DNA from: Thermococcus piezophilus
GTDB lineage: Archaea; Methanobacteriota_B; Thermococci; Thermococcales; Thermococcaceae
Direction of reading: 5' to 3'
Length of the DNA: 64,000 nt
Assembly: GCF_001647085.1 (NCBI RefSeq)
Contig: NZ_CP015520.1
Coordinates: forward strand, 620,001-684,000
Shown here: in pieces, positions 63,785 through 64,000 of the stretch
How the letters are laid out: the number at the start of each line of letters is the position of its first letter
How positions within the stretch are numbered: the stretch's first letter is position 1
Position numbers and translations under genes: made by a program
The notes under the pieces: model-generated
Told to the model about the DNA's origin: nothing
Databases searched by the model: none
What the model saw: only the letters and a program-made list of their open reading frames with translations

Positions 63785-64000
63785 CTCGGCTCGCCCTTCT
63801 TAATCATGTTGACTATTATGAAAGACAGTGTTGGGAAGGCGAACAGCAGAATCACCGCAAGGGTTTCTATCGGCATTATGAGAGCCTGAGCCATCACCGA
63901 ACCCGCCAGTATTCCAACAACGAACATCGTCGGCATAACTATCGTCATGAACATGTAAATGAACGCTATACCATTGACCTTCTGGACGTACTCTACCAGC
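63781..64000 (-). CDS. Partial gene: C-terminus of a second T2SSF-like platform protein
   Basis: The frame enters from beyond the window edge and ends at the TGA at 63781-63783. The visible 72 residues read LVEYVQKVNGIAFIYMFMTI, then hydrophobic segments (MPTMFVVGILAGSVMAQALI, ETLAVILLFAFPTLSFIIVN) and a short basic tail. The pattern matches the last membrane pair of TadB-like T2SSF proteins. It overlaps the next gene, so both belong to one pilus or secretion operon that continues outside the window. Confidence 0.75.
   Translation of the reverse strand, partial: LVEYVQKVNGIAFIYMFMTIVMPTMFVVGILAGSVMAQALIMPIETLAVILLFAFPTLSFIIVNMIKKGEPR

Noticed and set aside
1-64000. CRISPR arrays, tRNA or rRNA genes and full insertion sequences
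   Set aside because: I saw no regularly spaced repeats, no cloverleaf-like or T-loop signature outside the sRNAs, no rRNA segments, and no transposase with terminal repeats.

Overview
The window looks like chromosomal DNA of a hyperthermophilic euryarchaeon of the order Thermococcales, most likely a Thermococcus. The pointers are an archaeal-type AlaRS, MfnA, Elp3, DUF460, DUF2118 and TIGR00304 proteins, a GH57 4-alpha-glucanotransferase of the T. litoralis type, GGTGA-type ribosome binding sites, TATA/BRE promoters, archaeal box C/D sRNAs, and a perfect copy of the TGM operator (TATCAC-N5-GTGATA) used by TrmBL1/Tgr regulators. I found no tRNA, rRNA, CRISPR array or complete insertion sequence.

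Layout. 1-4.9 kb: a paralogous pair of membrane proteins (one with an amber codon), Elp3, Nif3 and small proteins. 4.9-11.2 kb: alaS, hisS, a PLD-type lipoprotein, MarC and two box C/D sRNAs. 11.2-13.8 kb: two tandem Na+/H+ antiporters and a CBS protein, all with broken frames. 13.9-16.5 kb: an FAD oxidoreductase and a TtuA paralogue. 16.6-21.4 kb: a starch locus, with the GH57 glucanotransferase and a large secreted carbohydrate-binding-like protein diverging from a TGM-carrying promoter. 21.5-28.1 kb: lipid kinase, HAD phosphatase, antiporter, MfnA, a secreted protein and a CDF metal exporter. 28.2-33.3 kb: two tandem C/D sRNAs, then an operon for sulfate activation (RHH regulator, Sat, DHH phosphoesterase, alkaline-phosphatase-fold hydrolase, APS kinase, truncated TauE). 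33.3-45.7 kb: a glycan island. 45.8-64 kb: site-2 protease, TtuA, a decayed membrane/HTH pair, DUF460, Pcp, a GGR-like reductase, a decayed secreted protein, an M32 carboxypeptidase, a PfkB kinase, a MoxR-DUF58-DUF4129 cluster, an FKBP and archaeal secretion-platform genes.

How the genes fit together. The sulfate operon can make PAPS and has a candidate enzyme for clearing pAp, but no sulfotransferase or PAPS reductase is visible. The glycan island follows it directly. Its right half encodes homologues of WbpA, WbpB, WbpE and WbpD, enough to convert UDP-GlcNAc to UDP-GlcNAc(3NAc)A. Its AT-rich left half has glycosyltransferases, a methyltransferase and an asparagine-synthase-like amidotransferase that could amidate a uronic acid. 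The island is flanked by a truncated permease (left) and an epimerase fragment (right), which suggests replacement by recombination.

Caution. Many genes are broken. Every frameshift I could reconstruct needs one base added, mostly at a short homopolymer, which is what uncorrected sequencing deletions look like. Five in-frame stop codons and several real truncations are not explained that way. Frameshifted genes are annotated over their full inferred extent as pseudogenes, with the breakpoint stated.
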